A stretch of 64,000 bases of DNA from positions 33,006,001 to 33,070,000 of the forward strand of contig JAWZYU010000005.1 in assembly GCA_038380435.1 (NCBI GenBank), written 5' to 3'. The notes beneath the pieces are model-generated. The model was not told the DNA's origin. It worked only from the letters and a program-made list of their open reading frames with translations, and did not search any database. The first letter of the stretch is position 1. The number at the start of each line of letters is the position of its first letter. The DNA comes from Ryuthela nishihirai. Taxonomy: Eukaryota; Arthropoda; Arachnida; Araneae; Heptathelidae. Position numbers and translations under genes: made by a program. This document shows positions 30,398 through 41,208 of the stretch, in pieces.

Positions 30398-30989
30398 CTA
30401 CGGAGGTCCAACCAGACTGTGCAATTTAGTTCTCCAAGCAAGTCTATCCTGAGCTACCTCTACTGCATCTGGCCACTGCACACCAATTCTAACAAGGTCC
30501 TGTTTGACATTGTCTGCCCACCGCATCCTTGGTCTCCCCTTCCTTCTGAGGCCTTTAAGCACACTGTTCATAACCCTATTTGCCAATCTATAATTATCCA
30601 TACGGGCAACATGGCCAAACCAAACGGAGTCTCTCTCTGCACAATATGCTGCTTAAAGGAGGTTGCGGACTCCTTTGCCTAACCTCATCATTAGTTACAA
30701 AGTTGAACCAACTAATGCCCAAGATACTGCCTAAGCATCTGGAATCAAAAGCATCTAGTTTCCTGTTATCTTGTTTACAAAGTGTCCAAGTTTCACTACC
30801 ATAACTAACCCTAAAAAGAACCAAACTGTGATACAGTCTAATTTTAGTCTTTAGGTGTATACGCCTATTTCTCCACACTCTCCATAGATTCTTAAAAGTC
30901 CCGGCAGCAATCCCTATTCGTCTGTTAATCTCATGCCGCACATCACCAGTATCTGTTATGTAGCTCCCAAGATAATTAAACTGTGACAC
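30398..30989 (-). pseudogene. LINE polyprotein, C-terminal region
   Basis: This is the part downstream of the polymerase core in RTE-like proteins. Two frames cover it: 30989-30594 (FNYLGSYITDTGDVRHEINR, IRLYHSLVLFRVSYGSETW, then PPLSSILCRERLR) and 30601-30398 (YRLANRVMNSV, RKGRPRMRWADNVKQDL). In relatives these blocks are continuous. Here a frame change falls at about 30595-30601, where the usual LRW.GH reads LRLVW. The Y-x-S-E-T-W and G-R-P-R-x-R-W motifs are typical of CFDP2-like/RTE proteins. Confidence 0.85.
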
Positions 30990-31009
30990 CTGCTCAAGGG
31001 TGCAACCAT

Positions 31010-32153
31010 TCAGATTAACTGATCACAGCCTGCCTGACCAATTTTCATCACTTTAGTTTTCTCTCTGTTTATAACCAGATCTACTCTACGACCAGTCTCA
31101 TCAACAGCTCGAATGAAAGAGTTCATCTCATCAACATCATTTGCCAAAAGGGCTAAATCATCAGCATAATCTAAATCGGAAATTTTCGTATCTCCAGTCC
31201 ATTTAAGGCCAAAATCTTTCCCTTGAAGTGAATTTCGCATAACATAATCAATAACCAAGCTAAAGAGAAAAGGAGACAAAATGCACCCTGGTCGAACACC
31301 AGACGCAATGCTAAACCAATTGCTACAAGACTTACCAACTCTCACACATGACTCAGTGTTATTATAGAGAGCTTTCATTATGTTAACTAACTTGTCTGGT
31401 ATACCATATGATTTCACAATCAACCACAAATTATGACGATCAACAGAGTCGAAAGCCTTTTTGAAATCAACAAAGCTAACAACCAAAGGTTTCTGAAACT
31501 CTAAACATTTCTCAAGAATCTGCCTAAGTGAAAATATCTGATCTACACATCCCTTATACTTCTGAATCCACATTGCTCATCACGCAATTGCCTGTCAACC
31601 AGATTCTTAATTCTAATAAGCACAATCATGGAAAGAACTTTACCTGGAACAGAGAGTAGGCTGATATCCCTAGTTATCACAAGAACTGCGATCACCTTTT
31701 TTGAAAATAGGGATAACAATAGCTCTGGTAAAATCCTTAGGAACCATGCCTTTATCATAAAAGATATTCAGAATTTCAGTCATCCAAGTGGTACCCGAAA
31801 CATTCCGCTCTAAGCATTTCCGTAGTAATTTCATGTACCCCTGGGGATTTATGTAGTTTAAGTTTAGAAACAGCCAAAATAACTTCAGATTGTGTTATAG
31901 GGCCAACATTAAAGCCACCAATGCATCTATCATCATTGCAAACAATGGGAATAGAACTAACCACATTGTTTAGAATATCACTGAAATGCTCAGCCCACCT
32001 AGCCATGACAGAATCCTCACCTTCTATAACCTTACCTTGTTTATCCTTCAATCCCTGTATACCTGTCCGTTTTCTACCACACAAAACATTAACTATCTGG
32101 TACAGCTCTCTGCTGTTGTGCTGTCTAACTGCTTCCTCGGCTTTGTCAGCCAA
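31010..32153 (-). pseudogene. LINE reverse transcriptase domain, frameshifted
   Basis: The polymerase would copy the element's RNA at a nicked genomic target. Blocks in order on minus: 32153-31776 (KSPGVHEITTEML, start of RT); 31758-31543 (FLRILPELLLSLF relic, SLLSVPGKVLSMIVLIRI, LRDEQCGFR); 31573-31010 (VDFKKAFDSVDRHNLW, GVRPGCILSPFLFSLVIDY, then LDYADDLALLA, INREKTKVM). The YADD catalytic pair and the upstream DFKKAFD aspartate are intact. At least two frame changes separate the blocks (near 31776 and 31560), so no full polymerase can be made. Confidence 0.9.
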
Positions 32154-32323
32154 ATCATCAAGCCAAAGATTCTTATCAGCAGGTAACTGATCTTTTACAC
32201 GTTTATTAAGTTCTCTGTAATGCTTTCTATTAAGACTAGTAGGGTATTGATTAGAACTTTCCTGCAGTTCTTTCTTTCTGAAATAAGCTCAAGTGCCTTA
32301 TCACTCAGATAATTCTGTCTCTT

Positions 32324-33290
32324 CTACACCTTTTTTCCTAAAAGTGTACTGTTAGTGTCCAAAAAAGACTGTTTAAAAGGACCCCATTCTTCCTCAACTT
32401 CAGCAGTAAGCATACCATGACTGTCATAATGACTAAGTAACCTATCATGGTAAGCTTTGGCTATAACTGGGTCTTTCAGAGCTTCAGTATTAAAAGTAAA
32501 TTTTTTAACCCTAGCACAACACTTTTTAAATTTAAGTTGCAAGACACTTTTAACAAGGTAATGGTCAGATCCAATTTCAGCTCCCCTGTATGAGCAGGTA
32601 TTCCTAACAGAACTAGCCCATTTGCCGTTAATTAATATATAATCAATCATATTCTTATGCAGCCAATCGGGTGAAACCCATGTGTACTTATGTATGTCGC
32701 GGTGTTTGTAATAAGTGTTAGTTATTCTGAATCCATTGAGTTTACTTACCTGTAGGAGACGATGCCCATTGCCATTGCAGCTACCAATACCAAAAGGGCC
32801 CATTACTCCTCCCCAAAGGTCAGAGTCAGTACCAACTTTGCATTGAAGTCACCAAGAACAAAGGTATTATCTCCTTTCTTGACAGAATTCAAAATATCCT
32901 GAAGTTGTTCATAAAACCTATCCTTCTCATCCTCATCGGCATCCTCAGTGGGGGCATAACAGCAGATAACATTCAAGTCTTTAACGCTTGTCTGAAATTT
33001 TGCTGTAAGAATTCTTTCATTAATGCACTCATATCCTAGAAGAGCATCACTAGCGTGTCTGCTGAGAAGCAGACCCACGCCTTAGTGATGCTTATTGTCG
33101 TCCCTCCCTGAAAAGAGAAATTTAAGATTATTTTTAAGAATCTGACCTTTATCTGTCCATCTGGTCTCTTGTAAGCCGAGAATATCTAAATTATAATGGT
33201 GAATTCTTGTGTGAGGACATCAAGAGAAAAAGCTCTGTGCAGAGTCCTCACATTCCAACTACCTATGGAGAGAAAATGGTTAGTGGGATG
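32324..33290 (-). pseudogene. LINE apurinic-like endonuclease domain, broken
   Basis: The domain would nick target DNA to prime reverse transcription. On minus: LSIGSWNVRTLHRAF (about 33290), a stop near 33081 before GLLLSRHASDALLGYECINE, then CCYAPTEDADEDEKDRFYEQ and VLGDFNAKL (33078-32803). After a frame change near 32803 come GPFGIGSCNGNGHRLLQ, KNMIDYILI and GSDHYLV (32803-32324). The GDFNAK, IDYI and SDH motifs are the conserved catalytic set of this nuclease fold. The sequence type matches proteins often annotated as craniofacial development protein 2-like, which are RTE-derived. Confidence 0.9.
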
Positions 33291-33978
33291 TTTAAAGAAA
33301 CTATGTTTATTGAGAGAGGGAATGCCCACAATATCAAACAGCCCCCTAATCGCAAACATGGGGCAAAGACCCATTCCCCCACCACTAAAGGCTGAAGCCA
33401 TCTGCACTGGAAGACTTCCTCCAATGTAGAATTTGACGATGCCAATAGAAGCAAAGAGTTCAGGTGCCTGCGATGACCTCTGCTCAGGATTATCCACCAG
33501 CTGATAAACATATCCTGTGAATCTATTCACTTGGGGCTGTCAACCCACAAACAAACAGAAAACGCAGCGGAAGATTTTCCCTCCACAGAAGCCCACCAGT
33601 GCAGCAAAATCAGGATCCATAATCAAGCTCAGAGTCATATATCTGTCCAGTCCAGTGGGTTTATATGGTCAGCACTAGAACCCTGTGTGGTTGACCACTC
33701 CTCAGCAGGGTAGAAAAAAAAAGTAGCCATAGTTGTCCAGATCAGTAGGCCACACTAATCTGGCAGCCCTCCCCTTCCGTTCACTTCCACAAGAGAGTAT
33801 CTCTTTTGAAAGGTACTAACGGTCTGCACCACGAGAAGGCGGGCTCGGACATTAGGTGCTAGGCCTCGCCGGTTCTATGCATCATCACAGGGGATTGGTG
33901 CATAGCTCTCCTTCCAGTGACTACCTAACTACCATTTACAGACCTAAAAAAAATAAAAAAAAAATAAATAAAAAATAT

Positions 33979-35024
33979 ATTCTCCTTTAAAATTTTCAAC
34001 ACCTGAACCCTAATTACAATTTAACTTACTAACTACCCACAAACCAAAATATCAGGAGAACATCCATAAAAGATATAATAGATGACCAACGGATATCCAT
34101 TTGTTTATCGTAGATATCTTCTGGATATTGTGAATGTGCGAGTACCCAAACTCAACAAGCTGTAATCCAAAATCTTGGGAAAATGTTTATGAACAGATTT
34201 AGAAACAAAAATAATTCGAAATTTTAAATTCTGAAAGTTTTCCTTAATGAATACAATACGATGACCATACTAATACTAGTCGGCGATGTGGTGTTTTGGT
34301 TCCACGGTTCAGTTCATTTTCTCTGTTGGGTTGGTTTTGCATTCATTCCCAATATTGTCAGGGCTTAATCAGGATTTAATTGTGTCATGTGTTGTGCCCA
34401 ACTTCTTCGCAGAAAAGCAGAACACTTAAAACTATTCCGTCGAATTTATTTCCCCGTAATTAGCGAAGCATTTAAAGATCGCATCACGTTCCATCTCACG
34501 TTCGCTTCCATTATACTTTGTTGAATGCTGATCATTGCGAGCATAATTATGAACTGAACCGAAATTAGAGGGACAAGCGTGCTGGCTGACTCTTTACAAA
34601 CGCTCATCTATCTCAATCAAATTTTGCGTTCAAATCCTACGATGGAATTCCCTTTAAACAGACCGGCATTTAGCTTTACCTAATCATAGAATGGATAACT
34701 GGTGAAGAATATTTCGGAAGGAATTAAAATTAGGAAGTTAGTTTTTTTGAAGGAATGTTTCATTTTTCTAAGAACGGTGAAAAGAAAAAGGATGGTTATT
34801 CAGCTGAGAAGAGCGCACGTAACTAGTGCATCACTAGGTGCAGGGAAAATTCAGAGAAGAGAAGATTGATTTCATGGTGGGATTCCCAGGACACCTGCTT
34901 TGAAATGAAAGCGTTAAATATTCCGATTGCAATCATAGTTTATTAATGTACAACAGACCAGTTATCTTCCCATTGATAAAGCTCCTGTCTAAAGAAATGG
35001 TCTAAAAAGTCTGTAGAAAACGGT
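33979..35024. other. unassigned sequence
   Basis: No gene or known repeat recognised. Confidence 0.5.
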
Positions 35025-35780
35025 GGAAGGGGGAATTGGATGAGTAGGTAGCGCGTCAGGATCATAATCCGATGTTCCCAGATTCAAATTCCAACCGTGC
35101 TTTTGTTAAGGATATTCTCTGATAACTCTCCTAATGAATAAATGGCATTGGAAATCCGTCAGATGAAACGTTAAGCCGTAACTCCGTGTGCAGCAGAAAT
35201 ATATACCCTGTGCACGTTAAAAAACGTGCTGGGTGGCCTTGATAGCAGGCTTCCATCCGTCACCTAATTGCTGTCCACTCTATCTCCTTTCCCAACTTTC
35301 TGGGGCGGGGGTGGCTCAGTCGGTAGCGCGCCAGGCTCGTAATCTGTAGTTCCCAGGTTCGAGTCCCAGCTGGGTCAGCGTTGAGATTTATCTCCGCAAA
35401 ATTCCCCGCCCTGCCCACGGTCAGTAGGGGACACCGATGGGCTTGGAAAGGCTGCCGTCCGTCGGATGGGACGTTAAGCCGTGGCCCCGTGTGCGGGATA
35501 GCCATACCCTGTGCACGTTAAAGAACACGCTGGATGGCCTTGAAGGGAGACTTACCATCTGTCTCCTAACAGCTGTTCCAGTGGGTCCCCTCCCCCAACC
35601 TTCTCTGAGCCTTCGGGGTCCATGTGACCTGGCCATTTAGCCCATGGTGTGCAAAAAAGTGCCGCTCAGAGGTAAAACAACGCAACCCAATCCCAACTTT
35701 CTCTGACACTTAGGATCCTTGTGGCAGGACATCCAATTCATTGTGCGGAAAAAAAGTGTTACTCAGAAGAAAAACAATCT
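35025..35780 (+). mobile_element. old SINE-B subfamily copy, split by a young SINE-B
   Basis: The old copy has a head with GGTAGCGCGTCAGGATCATAATCCGATG (written here as positions 35047-35074), a B-box relic and a decayed body to 35286, and resumes at CTGACACTTAGGATCC after 35702. The young copy 35302-35690 lies between. The older head carries CATAA where the young family has CGTAA in the anticodon-like loop. Confidence 0.8.
35302..35690 (+). mobile_element. SINE-B, full length with 12-bp TSD, nested
   Basis: TCCCAACTTTCT at 35290-35301 and 35691-35702. The 389-bp copy includes GGGGCGGGGGTGGCTCAGTC and the full tail. Confidence 0.95.
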
Positions 35781-36110
35781 CGGACTGTCTTTAATTCTTA
35801 CGTCTCAAGAGCCAATTTCGAAAAGCTACTAGATCAGACAGAAGTATGTCTAAATGTAATAAATATAAAATTTCGATTCAATAACTTAACTACTTAGGCG
35901 CCAGATGCTTGAACAAAGCAGGCGACAGTGCGAAAAAACACTTTTTGAAGTTGATGCACTTGAAACGTGCTTCTGATTGAAAAAAAAAACGAGATCCACT
36001 GCACAACACCTTCTCATATTTTCTATGCAGACGTTAGGAAAAATCCTGTTTGCCTTAAAAAAAATCGATGTTGAACTTACTGGCAATTCGAACTCAAAAC
36101 AATATTCACA
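35781..36110. other. unassigned sequence
   Basis: Nothing recognised. Confidence 0.5.
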
Positions 36111-36118
36111 GCCTAGTC

Positions 36119-36622
36119 CAGGCATGGCCAACATACGGCCCGCGGGCCGGATCCGGCCCGCGTAATGAATTTATGTGGCCCGCGAACAATTTTTCAATAT
36201 TAGCATTTAACTTCTAGTAATTAATCGAATGAATTCTCGATACTTCTATATTTTTTAAAAAAGATTCCGTTATAAAGAATTAAAACTTTTATACTCATCT
36301 GTACTCGATATGATCTGTTTCATGATTGAATGATTTACATTTGGAGGCTGTGTTAAGAATAGCTACTACAAGTATAGAACCAGATATTAAAAAAATAATA
36401 ATAGCGATGCAAACCGCCTCAACACCTCGCATTAGTTATTATGTTAATTTGTTGTATTGATTTACTTACAATTATTCATAAACAAATTTCATAATAAAAT
36501 TTTGTTTACTTAAAGAAATAAGTGTTTTGCTTAACATTTTTCAATTTTAATATTTCGTCCGGCCCGTGAAAATATTTTTTTTTCCAATCCGGCCCGGGGG
36601 CAAAAACAGTTGGCCATGCCTG
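36119..36622. mobile_element. non-autonomous hAT element, 504 bp, 8-bp TSD
   Basis: Ends CAGGCATGGCCAACATACGG and CAGTTGGCCATGCCTG are terminal inverted repeats, followed inside by GGCCCGC-rich subterminal blocks. The TSD GCCTAGTC is perfect at 36111-36118 and 36623-36630. An 8-bp TSD, CAG...CTG ends and GGCCCGCGGGCC subtermini are characteristic of hAT elements widespread in animals. The interior is AT-rich and non-coding. Confidence 0.93.
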
Positions 36623-36630
36623 GCCTAGTC

Positions 36631-37242
36631 GAAAGCACTCTATTACTTATTAAAGGTTAAGTAGGTTTCCTTTTTCAACGTCTAGTAAGTTATTGAAAAG
36701 GACATAATTCCTTTTTCTAAGAATAAAAGCATGGCAGCTATGAAGAGATTTATTTGGACTCAGGATATGCTAATGATACGATACCCTTCCCCGTGTGACA
36801 ATTTATCTGCGTGTGGTCTGACGGCTTGTCAGCATGGGTTGAAGGAAAAGCCGCGACTTGTTCAAAAAGTAGATCGGAAAAAGAACAAACAGATCAAAAG
36901 GAGCTTTTCCTAGGCTGACATGGGAAATTTCTTCTGTTTTTTAATCTTCAAGAATTAGGTCGGCATCATGCAAATGTTCAAAGTTTTTATATTAATTATC
37001 TTTTTTTGCCTTGGCCCTATAACTGCTGATTTTTTATAGCTTCATTCATATGCCTAATTACATAATTTGTTTTCGCTTTTTTTTCCCTAGCAACCGAAAT
37101 TTTAACTGATAGTATTTTCGTGTTTGACGATGTAATTTATAAGAAGAAATGAAGCAGCCACCCATCAGCTTAATTTTTTTCATTGCATACGTCAAAATTT
37201 TAATTTTTTTCCTTTGGGTATTTTCTTGAGAAATTATTTTGA
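36631..37242. other. unassigned sequence
   Basis: The open frame 36731-36913 has no recognised domain. No gene supported. Confidence 0.5.
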
Positions 37243-37580
37243 TGGTTGGGTTGTTTTACTTGTGAGTCGCACTTTTTTGCACACAGTAGGCTAAATGACC
37301 AGGTCACAATGGCCCAGAGGGCTCAGGGAAGATTGGAGAGGATCCACTGGAACAGCTGTTGGGAGACAGATGGGAAGTCTCCCGTCAAGGCCATCCAGTG
37401 TGTTCTTTAACGTACACAGCATATAGCACTCTCTCGCACACGGAACCACGGCTTAACGTCCCATCCAATAGATGGCGCCTTTCCAAGCCTATCAGTGTCC
37501 CGTGCTGACCGTGGGCAGGGAGTTTTGCGGAGATAAATCTCTACGTTGGCGCAGCTGGGACTCGAACCTGGGGACTGTAA
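37243..37580 (-). mobile_element. SINE-B, moderately diverged
   Basis: GGTTGGGTTGTTTTACTTGT tail, body with ATCCAATAGATGG instead of ATCCGACGGACGG, B box relic, and a head truncated after GGGGACTGTAAGG. Confidence 0.85.
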
Positions 37581-37851
37581 GGAGCCTAAAGCGTGATCCC
37601 TGATTTCATGCCTTTTCACTTCTGAAAAAAAAAATGGCTCGCAGGGGTAGTGGTTGAGTGGGGAGGGGGCGTATTAGTAGTACCCAAGGACCATCCCATG
37701 CTTTTTGTTTGGGTATAAAACATGACATACCTTATGCGAATGTGGATTATGTGTATATTTCAAAAAAAAAAAAACTTTTGGACGAAACAAAACTGGAAGT
37801 ATTTGTGGAGTTTCATCAATTTCGAGTAGAGATTTTTATTTTGTACGGCAT

Positions 37852-38010
37852 GGGGCGGGGTTGGCTTAGTCGGTAGCGCGCCAGGCTCGTAACCTGTAGT
37901 TCCCAAGTTCGAGTCCCATCAGTGACAGGTTGAGACTTATCTCCGCTAAACCCCCCCCCCCCCCTGTCCTCGGCCAGGAAGGAAACACCAATGGGCTTGG
38001 GAAAGTCACT
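37852..38010 (+). mobile_element. SINE-B 5' part
   Basis: GGGGCGGGGTTGGCTTAGTC head with B box GTTCGAGTCCC, start of body, C-run at 37952-37965, lost after CCAATGGGCTTGGGAAAG. Confidence 0.8.
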
Positions 38011-38503
38011 GTAACTCCCCCTTCAAAAACGGTCGACTCTCGGCATAATTCATTTACAGAGTTACAGTATAAATTCAGACTCTATCGCTACCAAATCGTA
38101 TTCGCAATAATTACTTGGCACGGCTCAAAATTTAAAAAGTTTCCACTTTCCTGATTTGAATGAACAGACAGAATTTCAAAACTTTAGTGTAATAAAGATC
38201 TCTTCGACAGGTTCCTGTTTCGCAGTTCTGATTTTTTTTTTTTATTTGCGACATATAGGACAGAGAAGAATCCTAGAAGCTACAGGCCTTCTCATACAAG
38301 GACATGCCCTACTAAGACCGAGGTCACTGCTGACCACTGCCTTAGTTTGAGCTAACACAACACACAAAGTTTGCCTTGCTGGAACAGTCGTTAGCTGCCT
38401 AATCACTATGCCAGTTATGACACTATTTCCATTTTGCGTCGATTAGCACACGTAAGTCACGTGTGGTGCCATCCTTCCGATGTAGTACTTTCCTGTATAG
38501 TGG
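38011..38503. other. unassigned sequence
   Basis: Nothing recognised. Confidence 0.5.
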
Positions 38504-38760
38504 AGCATCGGATGGCATCACTCAGCCATATTTCCACCCTATGCACGTTAAAGAACACGCTGGATGACCTTGACGGGAGGCTTCCATTTATCTCCTAACA
38601 GCTGTTCAATGGGGTCCTTGTGATCTGGCCATTCAGTCCATCGTGTGCACAAAAGCCTTGCACAGAGGTAAAACATCACAAGAACCTTGCACAGAGGTAA
38701 AACATCACAAGAACCTTGCACAGAGGTAAAACATCACAAGAACCTTGCACGAAATGAAAT
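38504..38760 (+). mobile_element. old SINE-B 3' part ending in a 29-bp array
   Basis: Body words (GCACGTTAAAGAACACGCTG, CAGCTGTTCAATGGGGTCC) lead to a tail whose last part has been tandemly amplified (38656-38750). Confidence 0.8.
38656..38750 (+). repeat. 29-bp tandem array from a SINE-B tail, 3.3 units
   Basis: Unit CCTTGCACAGAGGTAAAACA plus TCACAAGAA at 38656, 38685 and 38714, partial at 38743. It contains the SINE-B CAGAGGTAAAACA end, so the array is an in-situ expansion of the SINE tail. Confidence 0.9.
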
Positions 38761-39039
38761 ACTGTTGCTACTCTTGTAAGTGATTTGGCGATCTGAATCT
38801 CCTCTTAAAGTTTAGTATAAAAAAAATCTATTTTTCCTAATTTCGATTCCTTTACTGCACAATTCATGCCTCATAGGGCTTAAAATAGTTTATCCTTTGC
38901 TTCCAAATCTACCTCAATTATTTTCCGAACGACTTGTCAACATTGCGTACATTAAAAAATATCCTCAATGATTTTTAACTGATGGTGTCATCTAACCCCT
39001 AACAGTTGGTCAATGTATTTCCTTCCCTTCTCTCCAATG

Positions 39040-39845
39040 GACTTTCGTTTCGATTTTCTCAGATAACCCATTCTGTGTCCTCGGTGAGAAAGGGGACACT
39101 AATGGATTGTTCTCCATCGGATGGAACGATAAGTCATGACCGTGTAAGGGAGAGCCACACTCTGTGCATGTTAAGAACATTTTGGATGGCTTTGGCAGGA
39201 GGACTCCATCTGACCGTGTAAGGGAGAGCCACACTCTGTGCATGTTAAGAACATTTTGGATGGCTTTGGCAGGAGGACTCCATCTGACCGTGTAAGGGAG
39301 AGCTACACTCTGAGCATGTTAAGAACATTTTGGATGGCTTTGGCAGGAGGACTCCATCTGACCGTGTACAGGAGAGCCACACTCTGTGCATGTTAAGAAC
39401 ATTTTGGATGGCTTTGGCAGGAGGACTCCATCTGACCGTGTAAGGGAGAGCCACACTCTGTGCATGTTAAGAACATTTTGGATGGCTTTGGCAGGAGGAC
39501 TCCATCTGACCGTGTAAGGGAGAGCCACACTCTGTGCGTGTTAAGAACATTTTGGATGGCTTTGGCAGGAGAACTCCATCTGACCGTGTAAGGGAGAGCC
39601 ACACTCTGAGCATGTTAAGAACATTTTGGATGGCTTTGGCAGGAGGACTCCATCTGACCGTGTAAGGGAGAGCCACACTCTGTGCATGTTAAGAACATTT
39701 TGGATGGCTTTGGCAGGAGGACTCCATCTGTGTCTTAATAGCTATCCAGGAGATCCTCTTTTACAACGCAACTGTGAGCCTTTGGGATGCTTGCGACTTG
39801 AACATTCAACCCAAAGAGTGCCATTCAGAGGTAAAACAACCCAAC
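39040..39845 (+). mobile_element. old SINE-B enlarged by an internal 74-bp array
   Basis: The SINE-B body starts near 39060, is interrupted by eight units (39138-39729), then continues TGTCTTAATAGCTATCCAGG to GAGGTAAAACAACCCAACC. The tRNA-like head is missing. Confidence 0.85.
39138..39729 (+). repeat. 74-bp minisatellite, exactly 8 units
   Basis: Units start GACCGTGTAAGGGAGAGCCA at 39138 and every 74 bp to 39656. They differ at a few positions (TGTGCATG/TGAGCATG, AAGGGA/ACAGGA). The unit corresponds to the SINE-B segment CCCGTGTGCGGGAGAGCC to GGCTACCATCT. Because 74 is not a multiple of three, overlapping open frames appear on minus at 74-bp steps; these are artefacts. Confidence 0.97.
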
Positions 39846-39913
39846 CATCTACCGAGTCTTGGGTTCTTTCCGATATGACCATTTAGTCCATTGTGACTTC
39901 TCATGCTAATGGC

Positions 39914-40301
39914 TTTGGGTTGAGTTGCTTTACCTCTGAGCGGCACTTTTTTGCACACCATGGGCTAAATGGTCAGGTCACATGGACCCCAAAGGCTCAG
40001 AGAAGGTTGGGGAGGGGACCCACTGTAACAGCTGTTGAGAGACAGATGGTAGCCTCCCGTCAAGGCCATCCAGCGTGTGCTTTAACGTGCACAGGGTATG
40101 GCTCTCCCGCACACGGAGCCACGGCTTAACGTCCCATCCGACGGACGGCGGCCTTTCCAAGCCCATCGGTGTCCCCTACTGACCGTGGGCAGGGCGGGGA
40201 AATTTGCGGAGATAAATCTCAACGCTGACCCAGCTGGGACTCGAACCTGGGAACTACAGATTACGAGCCTGGCGCGCTACCGACTGAGCCACCCCCGCCC
40301 C
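39914..40301 (-). mobile_element. SINE-B, full length, 12-bp TSD with one mismatch
   Basis: CATGCTAATGGC at 39902-39913 and CATGCCAATGGC at 40302-40313 flank a complete copy. Confidence 0.93.
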
Positions 40302-41064
40302 CATGCCAATGGCATTCACGAAAATTGACGTATTAAACTAGAAGAACGCATATCGCCTCTGGCGCATATGGGAATCTCGTTTTCAAAGAGAATGAAGTTT
40401 TTCCTACCTACTTCTTCACTCCTTAAAAGTTTTAATTTCAGCTAATGGATGATGGGGAAAATGCAAAGAGTAGTATTTTATTAATAATTATAAAATATAA
40501 AAAGTATTTGTCTTTTATTTCTTAAATTTAAAAAGTTGCTTTTCCCACACCACCGTGAGAAATGGGGCCAGATTGTTGCTGGACGCTCTACCACTGAAAT
40601 TTCAAATTTCTACAATAAAGAGGTCACTTGCAACATTCGTTAAAAGTTCCACAGTGCCCATATTTAGTTATCTCTAATGATAGATTGTTTTAAATCATAA
40701 GTGTTAGAAAAATGCGAATTATAATACTTCATTAGTAACAATCCAACTATAGTTTTCCAATTATCTCTTAAAACAAATCAATTGCGTTTGCCACCCACCC
40801 TGGGATTAAGGGATCAACTCATAGCTTACAGTGGAAACTTTGTGACCTTCAGATTCCACAACCAAAATTTGAAATTTTTTACGTTAATGCATCATTTGCA
40901 ATATTCGTTAAAATGTTTGGAATTATCTAATTTTTTTCCACGTTACAGGGCGCAATTATAGCTTTTGGGAGATTCGGAAAGTGTAAATCGTAATATTTTA
41001 TCAATACATATCCAACCTTAAAACAGAAAAGTTTCATTATCCCCCCCCCCCCCCGGGTCTAAGG

Positions 41065-41208
41065 CAGGGATCGGGAACCTTTTTTCAGGTTAAGAGATAA
41101 TTGGAAAACTATTATTTGGTTGGATTGGAACTAATGAAGTATTATAATCGCATTTTTCGAATACTTGAATTTTTTTAGTTGACTCAGAGCCGCAGGTTAC
41201 CGACCCTG
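41065..41208. mobile_element. non-autonomous hAT element, 144 bp, 8-bp TSD
   Basis: Ends CAGGGATCGGGAACCTTTTT and GCAGGTTACCGACCCTG are inverted repeats. TSD GTCTAAGG at 41057-41064 and 41209-41216. The interior AT-rich segment resembles the neighbouring module (TTGGAAAACTATT, ATGAAGTATTATAATCGCAT). Confidence 0.88.

Larger units (their letters stand above)
30366..33968 (-). mobile_element. RTE-like LINE, full length but inactive, 10-bp TSD
   Basis: A 3.6-kb non-LTR retrotransposon on minus is bracketed by TAAAAAATAT at 30356-30365 and 33969-33978. On minus the order is: 5' region (33968-33531), endonuclease (about 33290-32324), linker, reverse transcriptase (32153-31010), C-terminal region (30989-30398), and a 3' end CTTGAGGATGAGG plus (GAT)n. 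A 3-4 kb length and a microsatellite-like tail instead of poly(A) fit the RTE clade. The direct repeat is AT-rich, so it is suggestive rather than certain. Frameshifts and a stop make it non-autonomous. A 3' fragment of the same family is at 45190-45386 and a coding fragment at 16591-16690. Confidence 0.85.

Noticed and set aside
30398..33530. A domesticated reverse transcriptase or an intact CFDP2-like host gene
   Set aside because: Multiple frameshifts, a flanking direct repeat, a (GAT)n tail and a second truncated copy show it is a dead retrotransposon.
39245..39676. Four overlapping 69-residue minus-strand ORFs
   Set aside because: They are the same minisatellite sequence read in steps of 74 bp.
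39138..39729. CRISPR-like array
   Set aside because: The repeats are contiguous with no spacers, derive from a SINE, and lie in an animal genome.
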